A stretch of DNA of 64,000 nucleotides from positions 158,273 through 222,272 of the forward strand of contig CABVDJ010000001.1 in NCBI GenBank assembly GCA_902497025.1. The letters run 5' to 3'. The notes under the pieces were generated by a model. That model saw only the letters and a program-made list of their open reading frames with translations. It searched no databases and was not told the DNA's origin. Of the stretch, positions 42,426 through 51,132 are shown piece by piece. Position numbers and translations under genes: made by a program. How positions within the stretch are numbered: position 1 is the first letter of the stretch; each line of letters opens with the position of its first letter. Source of the DNA: an uncultured Collinsella sp. Lineage in GTDB: Bacteria; Actinomycetota; Coriobacteriia; Coriobacteriales; Coriobacteriaceae.

Positions 42426-42824
42426 ATGAGAAAGATAGTTGTGGCGAGCCATTCCCTTCTCGCCCAGGGCTTCAAGGACACCCTCGAGTTCCTTACGGGT
42501 AAGAGCGACGCCATCAACGCCGTGTGCGCCTACGTGAACGACAACGGCGAGGGGCTCGACGCGGCGGTCGAGGCGGCGCTTTCGGGCACTGACGAGGTCG
42601 TCGTCCTCACCGACGCGCTCGGCGGCAGCGTGAACCAGCGCTTCTCCCGCTTCGCCTCCGACCGGATCCACGTGATCGCGGGTGTCAACCTCCCGCTCGC
42701 CATGACGGTCGCGCTCGCGCGCCCCGACGAGAAACTCGACTTCGACGCCCTCGTCGACGAGGCGCGCCAGCAGATTGTCTACGTGAACGGTGCCAGTTCC
42801 GCCGAGTGCGAAGACGACGAATAG
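42426..42824 (+). CDS. PTS EIIA, mannose family
   Basis: 132 residues. RKIVVASHSLLAQGF has the phospho-His H9 of mannose-type EIIA; VVVLTDALGGSVNQ follows the family. It receives phosphate from HPr. The IIB-IIC-IID-IIA order makes a full transporter. Confidence 0.9.
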   Translation: MRKIVVASHSLLAQGFKDTLEFLTGKSDAINAVCAYVNDNGEGLDAAVEAALSGTDEVVVLTDALGGSVNQRFSRFASDRIHVIAGVNLPLAMTVALARPDEKLDFDALVDEARQQIVYVNGASSAECEDDE

Positions 42825-42836
42825 AGGAGGTCGACG

Positions 42837-43961
42837 ATGAGAGAGTTCCTTAAGGACGTGTGGATGCACGGCGGTGAGGAAAGCCGCGCCATCACCCCCG
42901 AGAACATCACGGGCGAGAAGGGCCGCGCCGCCATGTCGGCCAGCCACCTCGGCGTCGGCCGCAAGGGCTCGTGCTGCGTGCCCCTTGAGTCCGGCGAGAC
43001 CATCACGCTCGCGGACATCGAAGGCCCCGGCATCATCCGCCACATCTGGATGACCGTCCCCGACAAGACCGCCGCCGGCAGCTTCGTCATGCGCGACCTC
43101 GTGCTGCGCTTCTACTGGGACGACGAGGAGACCCCCTCGGTCGAGTGCCCTGTCGGCGACTTCTTCTGCAACGGCTTCGGTGAGCGCGCCATCGTCAACT
43201 CGATGCCCATCTGCGTGAACCCGACGGGCGGCATGAACTGCTACTTCGAGATGCCTTTCAGGAAGCACGCCAAGGTCACGCTTACGAGCGAGCACCCCGG
43301 GTTCATTAAGTACATCTTCTACACGTTCAACTACGCGCTCACCGACGTGCCGGACGACGCCATGTACTTCCACGCCCGTTTTAACCGCGAGCGCAGCACC
43401 CGCAGGGGCGTCGACTACACCGTGCTCGACGGCGTGCGCGGTAAGGGCTACTACGTCGGCACCTACATGGCCCTGTGCGCCCTGGAGCGCTATTGGTGGG
43501 GCGAGGGCGAGATGAAGTTCTTCCTCGACGGCGACGAGGAGTTCCCCACGGTCACCTCGACGGGAGCCGAGGACTACTTCGGCGGTGCCTGGGCCTTCCT
43601 CGACAGGCCGCCCCACGCGCTGCCCGAGGCGCAGTGCTTCAACACGCTGTTCGCCGGCTACCCGTACCGCTCGACGCGCGACGCCACGCGCGACCGCTTC
43701 AGCGCGGGCAAGCCGAACCCGAACCCGATGCTCGCGACCAACGACGACGCGCTGCCCAGGCACGGCCTCTACAGGTGGCACCTTCCCGACCCGATCTCGT
43801 TCAAGGAGGACCTGCGCGTGACGTTCCAGGACCTCGGCAACGACGACATCAAGCTCTACGAGCGCGAGGACGACATCTCCACCGTCGCCTACTGGTACCA
43901 AAGCGAGCCGCACGCCGTGCTCGCCCCGTTTGCCGCAAGGCAGGACCGCGTGCCCAGGTAG
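42837..43961 (+). CDS. GH172 (DUF2961) glycoside hydrolase
   Basis: 374 residues, no signal peptide, so cytosolic. DUF2961/GH172 features: ADIEGPGIIRHIWMTVPD near residues 60-78, FRKHAKVTLTSE, and TSTGAEDYFGGAW near 240-252, the family's conserved Glu-Asp-Tyr motif. Known GH172 members act on alpha-D-fructofuranosides (including difructose dianhydride I) or alpha-D-arabinofuranosides. Placed between a LevR/mannose-type PTS and a ROK fructokinase-like gene, a fructofuranoside substrate is more likely. RBS GAGGAGG. Confidence 0.85.
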   Translation: MREFLKDVWMHGGEESRAITPENITGEKGRAAMSASHLGVGRKGSCCVPLESGETITLADIEGPGIIRHIWMTVPDKTAAGSFVMRDLVLRFYWDDEETPSVECPVGDFFCNGFGERAIVNSMPICVNPTGGMNCYFEMPFRKHAKVTLTSEHPGFIKYIFYTFNYALTDVPDDAMYFHARFNRERSTRRGVDYTVLDGVRGKGYYVGTYMALCALERYWWGEGEMKFFLDGDEEFPTVTSTGAEDYFGGAWAFLDRPPHALPEAQCFNTLFAGYPYRSTRDATRDRFSAGKPNPNPMLATNDDALPRHGLYRWHLPDPISFKEDLRVTFQDLGNDDIKLYEREDDISTVAYWYQSEPHAVLAPFAARQDRVPR

Positions 43962-44040
43962 GGTCGCCTCGAAACAAGCCAACGTTATGGGCGTCCGCGG
44001 TTGACCATGACTGCGGGCGTCCCTTTGTAAGGAGGATCAC

Positions 44041-44925
44041 ATGAGCGAAAAGCAAATGAGGCTCGGCGCTCTCGAGGCCGGCGGGACCAAGATGGTCTGT
44101 GCCGTGGTGTCCGGCGACGGCGAGGTCCTCGACCGTATGGAGACCCCGACGCTTGTGCCCGCCGAGACCGTCCCGCAGATGATCGAGTGGTTCGCCGCTC
44201 GCGATGTGGACGCGTTGGGCATAGGCGCCTTCGGCCCGACCTGCGTCGACCCCAACGATGAGCGCTACGGCTCCATCCTCCAAACGCCCAAGCTCGCGTG
44301 GCGAGGCTATGGTCTTCGCGCCGCGTTCGCCGACACCCTCGGGATTCCGGTGGCCTACGACACGGACGTGAACGTTGCCTGCCTCGGCGAAGCGGTCTTC
44401 GGCTGCTGCAAGGCGCTCGAGGACGCCGTCTACGTGACCATCGGCACCGGCGTGGGCGCGGGCGTCATGTGCGCGGGCAGGCTCCTTCACGGCATGCTGC
44501 ACCCCGAGGCCGGCCACATGCTGGTAAGGACCCGTCCCACCGAGGAAGGACGCTGCGTCTGCCCGAGCCACGCGAGCTGCCTCGAGGGCCTCGCCTCCGG
44601 CCCCGCCATCGCCGCGCGCTGGGGAAAGCCCGCGGCCGAGCTCGCGGACAACGATGAGGTGTGGATGCTCGAGGGGGATTATCTGGGGCAGATGTGTGCG
44701 AACCTCGTGCTCATGTACTCGCCTCGCCGCATCGTCCTCGGCGGCGGCGTGATGCACCAGGAGCAGCTCTACGGCATCGTCCGCAAGAAGACCCTCGAAT
44801 ATCTGGGTGGCTACATCCAGACCGCCGAGCTTAAGGACATGGAGAGCTACATCTGCGCCCCGGGCTGCGGCGGCGACCAGGGAATCCTCGGCGCGGCCGA
44901 GCTGGCAAGAAGGGCGCTCGCGTAA
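44041..44925 (+). CDS. ROK-family sugar kinase, fructokinase-like
   Basis: 294 residues. LGALEAGGTKMVCAVV (ATP loop), catalytic Asp in YDTDVNVACLGE, VTIGTGVGAGVM, and the ROK zinc site HPEAGHM...CVCPSHASCLEG. The EAGGTK start and zinc motif fit bacterial ROK fructokinases (ScrK/GmuE-like). It would phosphorylate the hexose freed by the GH172 enzyme. Last gene of the operon, followed by a terminator. RBS AAGGAGG. Confidence 0.88.
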   Translation: MSEKQMRLGALEAGGTKMVCAVVSGDGEVLDRMETPTLVPAETVPQMIEWFAARDVDALGIGAFGPTCVDPNDERYGSILQTPKLAWRGYGLRAAFADTLGIPVAYDTDVNVACLGEAVFGCCKALEDAVYVTIGTGVGAGVMCAGRLLHGMLHPEAGHMLVRTRPTEEGRCVCPSHASCLEGLASGPAIAARWGKPAAELADNDEVWMLEGDYLGQMCANLVLMYSPRRIVLGGGVMHQEQLYGIVRKKTLEYLGGYIQTAELKDMESYICAPGCGGDQGILGAAELARRALA

Positions 44926-44957
44926 CTTGCGCTCTCTCCGCCATACAACGCGTTAAG

Positions 44958-45016
44958 AAAAGACGAGCGCTTCTTGCCAATTGGGCGGCAAGAAGCGCTC
45001 GTCTTTTGCATTTTTG
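44958..45016. terminator. Bidirectional terminator between convergent genes
   Basis: AAAAGACGAGCGCTTCTTGC (from 44958) plus one more C pairs with 44987-45007 in a perfect 21-bp stem with an 8-nt loop; TTTT and a further T-run follow. It ends the sugar operon and faces the leftward methyltransferase group. Confidence 0.92.
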
Positions 45017-45020
45017 TCTC

Positions 45021-45851
45021 TCAAAATCTTATTTTCACGATTTGCATTTTCATCCCGTTGTCACCGACCCTTGCGAGAAACCGGAAAAAGCCGCTGACAG
45101 AAGGGTCTCTCAAATCGTTGTAGCCCAGCATATAGCCGCGACTTGTGACCTGCAGACGGCTGTTCCACGTGCCGATTTCCTTGGCGGCATCCGAAACCGC
45201 AAAATATGCCCCCACATCCTTGATTTTTGCAGTCTTAAGCCATGTTTTTGCGATCATCTTTACCGCCGTCCGATTGGCAGCATCAAAGACCAGCACACTG
45301 CCGGGGAAAGCGTCCGCCATCCCCCGCACCAGTTCCCGGACCTGCTGGGTCAGAAAGTAATAGAACACCCCGGAGGCAAAGAACACCGCCCCGCCGGAGG
45401 CATCGATTTTGCTAAACCATGCGGTGTCTTTCAGGTCGCAGGGGATATTTTGTTCTCGATTCCCGGCGGGTAGCAGCTGCTGCCGCAAGGCAATCACATC
45501 CGGGAAGTCCAGATTGTAAATCTTGCATCTACCGTTGTCGCAGGTTCTGCCGGTGTTGTCCAGCCCGCAGCCCAGATTGACCACCGCCGCATTGGGGTGG
45601 CCTTTCAGGTAATCCCGCACCTCGAAAGCAAGATCACCCTGCCGCATGGCCACCTCCAGCGCACCAAAGCGCTGCATCAGGCTGCGGGAGTTTTTCTCTG
45701 CCTCTGAAAAGTCGTAGTCGATCTGGTCGAGTAGACGAACCGCTGTTTCATCCCTGTAAAGGTTCGGGTACAGCTCCGTACACAGCTTTCGGGAATACAG
45801 CGGAAGGATCAGCGTCTCCTGCACGGTGTTTTTCTCAATTTTACATTTCAT
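45021..45851 (-). CDS. Class I SAM methyltransferase, leucine carboxyl-MT type
   Basis: 276 residues from ATG 45851 (GAGGAA upstream). VVNLGCGLDNTGRTCDNGRC is the SAM site of the LCM/PPM1-like family; IYNLDFPDVIALRQQLLP and GVFYYFLTQQVRELVRGM fit too. It may methylate carboxyls or small molecules. Base use is lower in G+C than the host genes, and it clusters with two other methyltransferase genes, which suggests transfer as a block, perhaps from Firmicutes. Confidence 0.8.
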   Translation of the reverse strand: MKCKIEKNTVQETLILPLYSRKLCTELYPNLYRDETAVRLLDQIDYDFSEAEKNSRSLMQRFGALEVAMRQGDLAFEVRDYLKGHPNAAVVNLGCGLDNTGRTCDNGRCKIYNLDFPDVIALRQQLLPAGNREQNIPCDLKDTAWFSKIDASGGAVFFASGVFYYFLTQQVRELVRGMADAFPGSVLVFDAANRTAVKMIAKTWLKTAKIKDVGAYFAVSDAAKEIGTWNSRLQVTSRGYMLGYNDLRDPSVSGFFRFLARVGDNGMKMQIVKIRF

Positions 45852-45869
45852 AGGTTTTTTCCTCAGTGA

Positions 45870-46284
45870 ATAAAAATTGTCATAATTGCCGCCAGCACAG
45901 CCGCTATGACCGTCATGCCTATCGCCATGTGCAGGATGGATGCAAAAATACCCGCATGGCGTCCTCAAACGCCATATCCGCCACACTGCCTTGCAGAACG
46001 GCGCAACGCCCCTTCTGAATTGCAACTCGGTTGAGCTTTCTAGCCTTCTCCACACTGACGGTCGAATAGTCGATGCCCTTGACGACGCCATGCGGGCATT
46101 TTTCCAGCAGCCGTTTTATGTTCGCCCCGCCGCCGCAGCCGCAATCCAGCACCTTGGCGTTTGGCGCAAGTCGTAGAAATCGAAGTCCCCACCGCGCCAC
46201 AGGGCCGTGGCCCAGATTCATCATTGCAACCATAAGTTTTCCGCCGAGGCCCACGGGCTTGCGGGTGTTTTCAAAGAACGACAT
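45870..46284 (-). pseudogene. Truncated methyltransferase fused to a membrane-protein end
   Basis: From ATG 46284 (GGAGGGG) the frame encodes the SAM-binding half of a methyltransferase (AKVLDCGCGGGANIKRLLEK, then GIDYSTVSVEKARKLN) but stops at 45919 soon after ADMAFEDAM. A different frame then reads a hydrophobic tail (HMAIGMTVIAAVLAAIMTIF) ending near 45870. The C-terminal half is lost and a fragment of a small membrane protein is joined to it, a clear deletion scar near 45960. Confidence 0.7.
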
Positions 46285-46900
46285 CTGGCCCCTCCGATTT
46301 CGTGCATTCCGCATAGGTCAACGGGAACGAGGCCTTCAGCACCGCGCTTTTCTGCACCGACCAGCCGTTTTGACGCAGGAAACACAGGTATTCCTCGCTT
46401 GTCCATCTGCTATGGAGGGGGAATCCCGCTATACTCATGAAAAAGGCTTTTGCCTTGCCGGGAACCGAGTTCCCCGCGTGGGTGAAGGTTGGCGCGATGA
46501 GCACGCCGTCGTCCTTCAGCACCCGCCTGATTTCTTGCAGGGCCTTTTCCGGATGCGGCACTATGTGAAGCGCGTTGGACGCGATCACCACTTCGAAGGA
46601 CTTCTGTGCATAGGGCAGGCGGAACATATCTTGTACGGAAAAGTGCAGCTTTACGGATTGATTGTCCCGCTTTGCTTCAAGGATCATCTCTGCAGAAGCG
46701 TCTGTAGCCTCGATGTGCGCCGCCGCATTCACGATGTTCTTTGCGATAAGCCCCGTGCCGGTGGCAACCTCCAGTACGGTTTTTGCTTTCACTACCGGCC
46801 GGATAAGCCCATACATCTTCTCATACGCCGCCCGGTCCTTTCGCATGAAACGGTCGTACCGACCGGCATTCTTGTCCCAGAAGCCCTTGCGTTCGTGCAT
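46271..46900 (-). CDS. Class I SAM-dependent methyltransferase
   Basis: 209 residues from ATG 46900. FWDKNAGRYDRFMRKD start, SAM motif VLEVATGTGLIAKN (about 42-55), IEATDAS acidic loop, and ALHIVPHPEKALQEIRRVLK typical of Methyltransf_11/25 proteins (UbiE-like). Substrate unknown. It overlaps the truncated methyltransferase downstream by 14 bases, so the two were once an operon. Confidence 0.82.
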   Translation of the reverse strand: MHERKGFWDKNAGRYDRFMRKDRAAYEKMYGLIRPVVKAKTVLEVATGTGLIAKNIVNAAAHIEATDASAEMILEAKRDNQSVKLHFSVQDMFRLPYAQKSFEVVIASNALHIVPHPEKALQEIRRVLKDDGVLIAPTFTHAGNSVPGKAKAFFMSIAGFPLHSRWTSEEYLCFLRQNGWSVQKSAVLKASFPLTYAECTKSEGPDVVL

Positions 46901-47464
46901 GGCTATCGCCCCCAAACAGTTAGAGCCATCTAACTATAACACACGAATCATGCAGTAAGATAAGGCTAACCTCATTTTCCTGGCTAAGACGCATCTCTTC
47001 GGTTTTCGCTTATAGCGGCGCGAGTCAGATACAAGGCTGGAGCTGAAGAAGGAGCTTGACGGACAGGTAGGTCGATACCGGTTCCCGGAACGGTGATCCA
47101 GCCAATTACACCAGGGCTCTAGTCATTGAGTGGGAATAGAAAATTCCTTAGTTATGGGGGTGTAAATTTGATTCCCTTTAGGATACACCCCCATAACTGT
47201 ATGAATTGACCTGCTGACTCCAATGAAGATTGGAGGGTAACTGCCAGGGGTGACGGCCCAGCGAGTGTTATTTTGCGAGCTATGCGCATTGAAAGCGACC
47301 TTTCGTGGTATAAACTACTTGCCGGAAGCCGCGGCTTTCAGAGTACGGCTTACGTGTACGTTTAACCTCCGTGGGCGACGGGGTGCCGCAAGGCGTAGAA
47401 TATCGCCCACCTGTAGGGGCCTGCAGCGATGCGGGCCCCGCTTCGTATGAAGGGGGCGTAACCG
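46901..47464. other. Intergenic region with inverted repeats and a structured leader
   Basis: No gene is seen. A 15-bp perfect inverted repeat AGTTATGGGGGTGTA (47150-47164) and its inverse (47184-47198) is the remains of an unknown element. From about 47309 (TATAAA) starts a short structured leader before the toxin-like gene. Confidence 0.45.
47322..47445 (+). ncRNA. Candidate antitoxin RNA leader
   Basis: A TATAAA -10 (47309-47314) would start an RNA containing the palindrome AAGCCGCGGCTT (47326-47337), a GTGGGCGA/TCGCCCAC stem (47371-47378 with 47403-47410) and a 10-bp hairpin with a GCGA tetraloop (47416-47439). Type III antitoxin RNAs lie at this place, but no tandem repeat is clear. Inference. 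Confidence 0.35.
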
Positions 47465-47914
47465 ATGAAGATCGTATCCATCTCCCAGGACTTCTTCGAC
47501 CTCGTCGAGGGCGACCGCGAGCTCATGCTTAAGCACAATCGCCCCTGCATCGTGGTGGTGAGGCTGCGTTTCCGCGGGAAGCGCAGGGACTTCGCTGTGC
47601 CGCTGCGTTCCAACATCGCCCCTAACGCGCCCAAAGACCAGTACTTTGCGTTGCCACCCCGCCCCACGACGCGCCCCGGCTGCCGCCACGGCATCCACTA
47701 CATCAAGATGTTCCCCATAACCAAGGTCTACCAGCGCCGCTTCAGGACCGAGGGCTCGGCCTACTACGAGACGCTCCAGCGCATCATCGACGGCAACACC
47801 AAGCGCATCGTCTCCGAGTGCCAGGCATACCTCGACCGCTACGAGCGCGAGGGAAGGCCTCGCTTTGCCGTCGACATCGACCGCATCGTGGGGCTGCTGG
47901 AGAGCGAGAAGTAG
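47465..47914 (+). CDS. Candidate type III toxin (ToxN/AbiQ/TenpN-like)
   Basis: 149 residues. MKIVSISQDFFDLVEGDREL start, DFAVPLRSNIAP, YFALPPRPTT and GIHYIKMFPI segments, and a C-terminal helix. This layout recalls RNase toxins of the ToxN/AbiQ/TenpN group, which are held inactive by a repeat RNA encoded upstream. A structured leader, described separately, precedes it, but I see no clear repeat array. Confidence in the family is moderate. RBS AAGGGGG before the ATG. Confidence 0.5.
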   Translation: MKIVSISQDFFDLVEGDRELMLKHNRPCIVVVRLRFRGKRRDFAVPLRSNIAPNAPKDQYFALPPRPTTRPGCRHGIHYIKMFPITKVYQRRFRTEGSAYYETLQRIIDGNTKRIVSECQAYLDRYEREGRPRFAVDIDRIVGLLESEK

Positions 47915-48051
47915 GGCACCTCGGCTCAGTCTCGAGCCATGCGGAGTCGCTCCGCATTTTTGAACGCCGCGTGTGCGTCCCAAATACTTGAGAAACAAGC
48001 TGTGAAGTGCGGTGGCGCGCCCGTGCCCGCGCGCAGCCATCTCCATCAGCG

Positions 48052-48325
48052 TTTACGGTGCACTACAACATCACGGGCAAACCGCCTGACAAGCCGAGCA
48101 TCCTGATCGTTCCGTCTATGAGCTACGTTGCTGTGCGGGGCAAGGGCGATTCCAATGCCGAAGGCGGCGCATAGCAGAACGCGTTGCCGATGCTCTACGG
48201 CGTCGCATATACCATCAAGATTTCGAAGAGGGCCCGCGGGAAATCGAGGGCTATTTCGACTTCGTCGTGCCGCCGGTCGAGGGCTTCTGCCGACATGACA
48301 TGGCTGGGGCTTACCCTCCGACGCG
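48052..48325 (+). pseudogene. GyrI-like effector-binding protein remnant
   Basis: Reading-frame pieces encode FTVHYNITGKPPDKPSILIV, then PSMSYVAVRGKGDSNAEGG, an in-frame TAG (48172), QNALPMLYGVAYTIKISK, and after a frameshift near 48235 REIEGYFDFVVPPVEGF. This is the start of a GyrI-like/AraC effector-binding protein. With a stop, a frameshift and no C-terminus it is a decayed gene. Confidence 0.65.
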
Positions 48326-48371
48326 CCCTTGCGCATATTTCCTTATCGGTTTTGAAACCGAGAAAGAGCTG

Positions 48372-48967
48372 ATGATTGATTGGGTCGACCGCAATACGTA
48401 CATGGAGCGGCTTTGGGCGCTCGAGGGCACCCGGGACATCAAGGTGATCACGGGGATGCGCCGCTCCAGCAAGTCCGAGCTCATGAAGGCGTTCTCCACC
48501 TCCGTTGCTCGGAAGGACCCATCCTCCAACAACGTCTACATCGATCTGCTGGACCTCGACAACGAGCTACTGCTCGAGTACCAGCGCTGCATCGCGAAAT
48601 CATAGAGCGGCACAAAGAGGGCGCCCGCAACCGTCTCTTCATCGACGAGGTGCAGCTGTGTGAGGGGTTCGAGAAAGCAATTAATAGCATTCATGCGCGT
48701 GGCGGATGGGATATCTACCTCACGGGATCGAACGCGTTCCTCCTGAGTTCGGACCTGGCGACCCTGTTCACAGGGCGCCACGGGGAGGTACACATCCTCC
48801 CCTTCAGCTTCGGCGAATACCGCTTCTACTTTGACGAGCAGGGGGCCGTCGACGACGACTTCGACGGATTCATCAGGCGCGGCGGGCTCGCCGGGTCCTA
48901 CGATTACGATGACATCTCGGAGTCGTACGGTTTCCTTCGGCGCGGGCGGATCGGGACCCCCGCCGAT
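48372..48967 (+). pseudogene. Frameshifted, truncated AAA_14/DUF4143 ATPase
   Basis: Frame 1 from ATG 48372 encodes DIKVITGMRRSSKSELMKAF, where the usual GK[ST] P-loop reads SKSE. After a frameshift near 48583 another frame reads ALHREIIERH, LFIDEVQLCEGFEKAI and LTGSNAFLLSSDLATLFTGR, the Walker B and sensor of AAA_14 ATPases with DUF4143. The gene ends abruptly at the Fe-ADH stop, so the C-terminal domain is missing. Confidence 0.8.
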
Positions 48968-50131
48968 CTAGAGGCACTCGGTCAGAATCTGGAACACCTC
49001 GCTGCGCTCCAGTTTCTTGGCGCAGCCGCCGGTGAGCACGCAGGTGCCCGCAACCTTGTGCAGCGTCTCGTCGGACGCGTCGGAGCCCATCTCGGCGAAG
49101 CTCGTGGGAAGCCCCATCTTGCCGATGAACGTCTGCAGGCGGTCGATGCCCTCGAGCGCCACCGTAAGGTCGTCTTTGCCCTTGGCGTCGACGCCCCACA
49201 CCTCGCTCGCCCAGCGGGCGAACTGCGCGGGCGCCTCGGGGGCCAGGTGGCGGTAGAGCGCAGGGTGGATGACCGCGAGGCCCATTCCGTGGTTGGTGTG
49301 GGTGTACGCGCCGTACTGGTGCTGGATCATGTGCGCCTGGAAGTCCGTTGACTTGCCGATCTTGAGCACGCCGTTCTCGGCCATGGCGGAGTCGTATACG
49401 AGCTCGCTTCTGGCATCGAGGTTCTGGTCGTCGTCCGCGATGATCCGCATGTTGCGGATGACGTTACGCTGGATGGCGAGGTTGATGTCGTCGGTGACAT
49501 TGCGCCCGCGCGGGCTTCCGAAATAGCTCTCCATGCAGTGCGAGAGCGTGTCGAACGCGCCGCTCATGAACTGCGCGTGCGGCACGGTGAGCGTGAGCGC
49601 CGGGTCGAGCGCCGCCCACATGGGCATCGCCCCCAGATAGGCGCCCTTCACGTGTGTCTCCTCGTTGGTGATGACGGCGCCGTTGTTCTGCTCGGCGCCC
49701 GTGCCGGAGAGTGTCACGATGCAGCCCATGGGGATGAACGAGCTCGGCATCTTGCCGTCGACGTGCTCGAACGTCTCGATGTCCTCGTCAAGCATCGCCT
49801 GCGCGGAGACCACCTTGCAGCAGTCGAAGACCGACCCGCCGCCGACGGAGAGAATGAAGTCGACCTGTTCCTTGCGTGCGAGCGCGGCGCCTTCCTGGCA
49901 CTTCTCGTAGGTCGGATTGGGCATGATGCCGCCGAAGTCCACCACGCGCTTGCCCGCGCTCGTGAGCTTATCGACCACGTGGCCGTAGACGCCGGTTCGT
50001 TTGACCGAGCCTCCGCCGTAGGCGAGCATCACTGTCTTGCCCATGGCACCCATCTCGGCGTCGAGCGCCTGGTCCATGGCCCCCTCGCCGAAGTAGTTCC
50101 TGACCGGGTAGTCGTACGTGAATGAGTTCAT
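48968..50131 (-). CDS. Iron-containing alcohol dehydrogenase (YqhD/BDH type)
   Basis: 387 residues from ATG 50131 (AGGAGGAATTGCC). NSFTYDYPVRNYFGEGA start, SVGGGSVFDCCK motif, AFDTLSHCMESYF and HMIQHQYGAYTHTNHGMGLA metal helices. It resembles BDH/YqhD NADPH-dependent aldehyde reductases. It heads a leftward group next to two aldo-keto reductases and near a LysR gene, suggesting reactive aldehyde handling. Confidence 0.9.
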   Translation of the reverse strand: MNSFTYDYPVRNYFGEGAMDQALDAEMGAMGKTVMLAYGGGSVKRTGVYGHVVDKLTSAGKRVVDFGGIMPNPTYEKCQEGAALARKEQVDFILSVGGGSVFDCCKVVSAQAMLDEDIETFEHVDGKMPSSFIPMGCIVTLSGTGAEQNNGAVITNEETHVKGAYLGAMPMWAALDPALTLTVPHAQFMSGAFDTLSHCMESYFGSPRGRNVTDDINLAIQRNVIRNMRIIADDDQNLDARSELVYDSAMAENGVLKIGKSTDFQAHMIQHQYGAYTHTNHGMGLAVIHPALYRHLAPEAPAQFARWASEVWGVDAKGKDDLTVALEGIDRLQTFIGKMGLPTSFAEMGSDASDETLHKVAGTCVLTGGCAKKLERSEVFQILTECL

Positions 50132-50175
50132 GGCAATTCCTCCTAGTAAGTTATCAGTGCGGTCTAACCGCTCGT

Positions 50176-51027
50176 CTACACGTTGCGCACGAGCCCGGAC
50201 ATCCATTCGATGGTGGCGGGGTCGTGGTGGTCGAAGAACGCGCTGCGCCCGGTGTCGAGCGCGGCGATGGCGACCATCTCGTCGTCGCCCAGCGCGAAGT
50301 CGAAGACGTCGAAGTTTTGCTCCATGCGATCGCGGTGCGTGCTCTTAGGGATACAGACCACACCGCGCTGCAGCAGCCAGCGCAACACGACCTGGGCGAC
50401 CGTCTTGCCGTGTGCCTCGCCGATGCGAGCGAGGACCTCGTTGCGGAAGAGGTCGTTTCTGCCCTCCGCAAAGGGCGCCCAGCCCTCCATGGCCACCTCC
50501 TTGCCGGCCATGTACTCCTGCGCCTCGCGCTGCTGGAAGAACACGTTGCACTCGACTTGGTTCACGGCGGGGGCGATGCGGTTGAACGAGATGAGGTTTG
50601 CGAGGTGATCGGGGTAGAAGTTAGCTGTGCCTATGGCGCGGATAACGCCCTGCTCGTAGAGCTCCTCCATGGCGCGCCACGCGCCGAAGACGTCGCCGAA
50701 CGGCTGATGGATGAGGTAGAGGTCGACGTAGTCGAGCCCCAGCCGCTTGAGCGACGCGTCGAAGCCGCGCTTGGCCCCCTCGTAGCTCACATCCGACATC
50801 CACAGCTTGGTCGTCACGAACACCTCGTCGCGCGGCAGGCCGCTCGCACGAATGGCAGCCCCGACCGCCTCTTCGTTGCCGTAGCTCGCGGCCGTGTCGA
50901 GCAGCCGGTAGCCGACCGAGAGCGCGTCCTCCACGGCGCGCTGGCATTCCGCGGCGTCCGGGATCTGGTACACGCCGAAGCCGAGCTGCGGCATCCTGAC
51001 GCCGTTGTTCAAGGTGATGTAGTCCAT
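50176..51027 (-). CDS. Aldo/keto reductase
   Basis: 283 residues. LNNGVRMPQLGFGVYQI start, catalytic Asp/Tyr in LLDTAASYGNEEAVG, KLWMSD with the Lys, LIHQPFGD with the His, and the NADP-binding IPKSTHRDRMEQN end. Standard AKR5-like length. Upstream of the Fe-ADH gene in the same direction; the second AKR at 51339 lies upstream of this one. Confidence 0.92.
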   Translation of the reverse strand: MDYITLNNGVRMPQLGFGVYQIPDAAECQRAVEDALSVGYRLLDTAASYGNEEAVGAAIRASGLPRDEVFVTTKLWMSDVSYEGAKRGFDASLKRLGLDYVDLYLIHQPFGDVFGAWRAMEELYEQGVIRAIGTANFYPDHLANLISFNRIAPAVNQVECNVFFQQREAQEYMAGKEVAMEGWAPFAEGRNDLFRNEVLARIGEAHGKTVAQVVLRWLLQRGVVCIPKSTHRDRMEQNFDVFDFALGDDEMVAIAALDTGRSAFFDHHDPATIEWMSGLVRNV

Positions 51028-51132
51028 GGTGCCTTCCTTTCTCGCAACTTGACGTATCCACCATACGAGGGGCGCCGCGCCGGCGGAAGTTTCCGTTGGT
51101 GAGGGTTCTATAACGCTGGGGTGCGCACGGGG

